The notes beneath the pieces were generated by a model. That model had not been told where the DNA came from, did no database searches, and saw only the letters and a list, made by a program, of their open reading frames with translations. This document shows, one piece after another, positions 50,383-51,289 of a stretch of DNA of 51,289 bases (the stretch's first letter is position 1; each line of letters starts with the position of its first letter). The DNA comes from an uncultured Clostridia bacterium (GTDB lineage Bacteria; Bacillota; Clostridia; Christensenellales; Borkfalkiaceae): positions 1-51,289 of the forward strand of contig CANQAX010000004.1 of NCBI GenBank assembly GCA_947589235.1. Reading direction: 5' to 3'. The position numbers and the translations under genes were made by a program.

Positions 50383-51289
50383 TCAGACAAATTGCAGCAC
50401 GTCGACGAGAATGGCGAATCCGATGAGGAGGAAGAAGCCGACCGTGTGGATGATCGCCTCGACCTTCCGCGAGATGGGCTTGCCGCGGATCCACTCGATG
50501 GCGGTGAACACGACCTTGCAGCCGTCGAGCGCGGGCACGGGCAGAAGGTTGAACACGGCGAGGTTGACCCCGATGAGCGCGGCGATCTCGAGAAAGCTCG
50601 CAAATCCCTGCGAGGCGACCTCCGCCGTCGTCGTGATGGTGGTGACGGGTCCGCCGAACGCCTCGAGCCCGAGGCGCCCCGTGAACAGTTCGCCGATGAC
50701 GCGGAGCACCGACCCCGCGATCTTGTACGAATAGGCGAAGGAGTGCCCGACCGTCGGGAAGAATCCGAGGCGGTAGCGCGCCGTTTCGACGGCATAGTAC
50801 CTGTCCTCGCCGATCTCCTCGATCCCCGCGCCGAGCGCCTTCCACACGCCCGTGAAATCGGTGCTGTTCTTGAGGGTGACGTCGCAGCGCAGGCGGACGG
50901 TCTGTTCGGTCTCCGCATAGCCGTCCTCCGCCCTCCGCGCGACGCGGAACACCACTTCGTCCCCCGCCTTCTTCCCGTTGAGGGCACGCCCGATGTCGTT
51001 CGTGAGGTAGAAATTTTTCCCGTCGGCGCCGAGGAGGATATCCCCCTCCTTCAGCGAATACTCCTCCGCCTCCGCCCCGTCCGCGAACTTGACGCGGACA
51101 AAGCTCTGCCCGAACGAGAAGAAGCACACGAGAATGAGGAAGAGCGCGAGAAGGTAGTTCATGAACGCCCCCGCGATGAGGACGAGAATGCGCCGCCATG
51201 GCGCCATCTCGGTGAAACTCCCGCCCTTCGGCTCGAATGCGGGCTCGGGCGCGGGCTCCTCGGGCGGGGAATCGGGCGCAGAAACGGAC
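50383..51289 (-). CDS. RseP/RasP-type site-2 protease, N-terminus outside window
   Basis: 302 residues to the window edge, open at the 5' end. RseP landmarks: WRRILVLIAGAFMNYLLALF helix, a PDZ domain (YSLKEGDILLGADGKNFYL), and the C-terminal motif NLAVFNLLPVPALDGCKVV with the third zinc ligand Asp (usually DGG). The HExxH helix lies beyond 51289. It cleaves membrane-embedded regulators, for example anti-sigma factors. Just upstream of the WRRILV helix is a Pro/Glu-rich segment (PPEEPAPEPAFEPKGG) longer than usual. Confidence 0.93.
   Translation of the reverse strand, partial: SVSAPDSPPEEPAPEPAFEPKGGSFTEMAPWRRILVLIAGAFMNYLLALFLILVCFFSFGQSFVRVKFADGAEAEEYSLKEGDILLGADGKNFYLTNDIGRALNGKKAGDEVVFRVARRAEDGYAETEQTVRLRCDVTLKNSTDFTGVWKALGAGIEEIGEDRYYAVETARYRLGFFPTVGHSFAYSYKIAGSVLRVIGELFTGRLGLEAFGGPVTTITTTAEVASQGFASFLEIAALIGVNLAVFNLLPVPALDGCKVVFTAIEWIRGKPISRKVEAIIHTVGFFLLIGFAILVDVLQFV

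Overview
The window looks like chromosomal DNA from a high-GC member of the Bacillota, class Clostridia. The evidence is a large Firmicutes-type SRP RNA with an Alu domain, the protein-arginine kinase system mcsA-mcsB-clpC, HPr kinase/phosphorylase, CsoR-controlled copper export, MutS2, TmcAL, DUF1292/RuvX, Pta-AckA, and anaerobe oxidative-stress proteins (reverse rubrerythrin, flavin reductase-rubredoxin). There is no oxygen-respiration gene, rRNA, tRNA, phage, transposase or CRISPR array. The lineage below class is a guess (an uncultured, possibly gut-associated clostridial group).

Layout: 1-335 holds a cupin fragment and a bidirectional terminator. 337-6348 (minus) is an XRE regulator, a membrane protein, DUF1653, mcsA, mcsB and clpC. 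6349-7200 holds promoters, a possible small RNA and reverse rubrerythrin. 7207-10830 is gph-like/argS diverging from ychF. 10843-16026 and on to 21659 is a dense minus-strand housekeeping block: uvrC-cof-hprK-U32-mutS2, a polysaccharide deacetylase-like protein, M16 peptidase, DNA glycosylase and acpP. 21751-24996 is metal homeostasis (arsR; csoR-copA/copZ). 25052-25692 is a repeat-rich spacer. 25693-29576 is a hybrid histidine kinase with a co-transcribed sugar-type binding lipoprotein. 29685-33685 is a phospholipase C-like protein, queH, DUF1292, ruvX and small or unknown genes. 33686-34399 is repeats. 34400-39462 holds flavin reductase with two rubredoxins, rpmF, yceD, pta-ackA and tmcAL. 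39463-43241 holds a secreted GH43 arabinanase-like lipoprotein embedded in repeats. 43242-51289 holds two FAD proteins, a DUF1508 membrane protein, mrp, SRP RNA, yfbR, TPP-riboswitch-controlled thiT and a partial RseP-type protease.

Two genome-style signals recur. First, many adjacent genes share ATGA stop-start overlaps (eleven seen), so translational coupling is common. Second, several transcription units open with a near-consensus sigma-A promoter (17-bp spacer) whose -10 box ends exactly 6 nt before the ATG. This predicts leaderless mRNAs for the XRE regulator, uvrC, ruvX and a FAD oxidoreductase.

Noncoding DNA contains three families of dispersed repeats present as pairs (about 135-350 bp), short REP-like palindromes and two tandem repeat tracts. 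No clear new defence or mobile system is visible. The most promising unusual items are the leaderless-promoter set, the terminator-ending repeat element downstream of two genes, a copA-copZ fusion at a poly-A tract with an intact internal ribosome site, a ThiT with a large N-terminal membrane domain, a flavin reductase with two rubredoxins, and the kinase/binding-protein pair.
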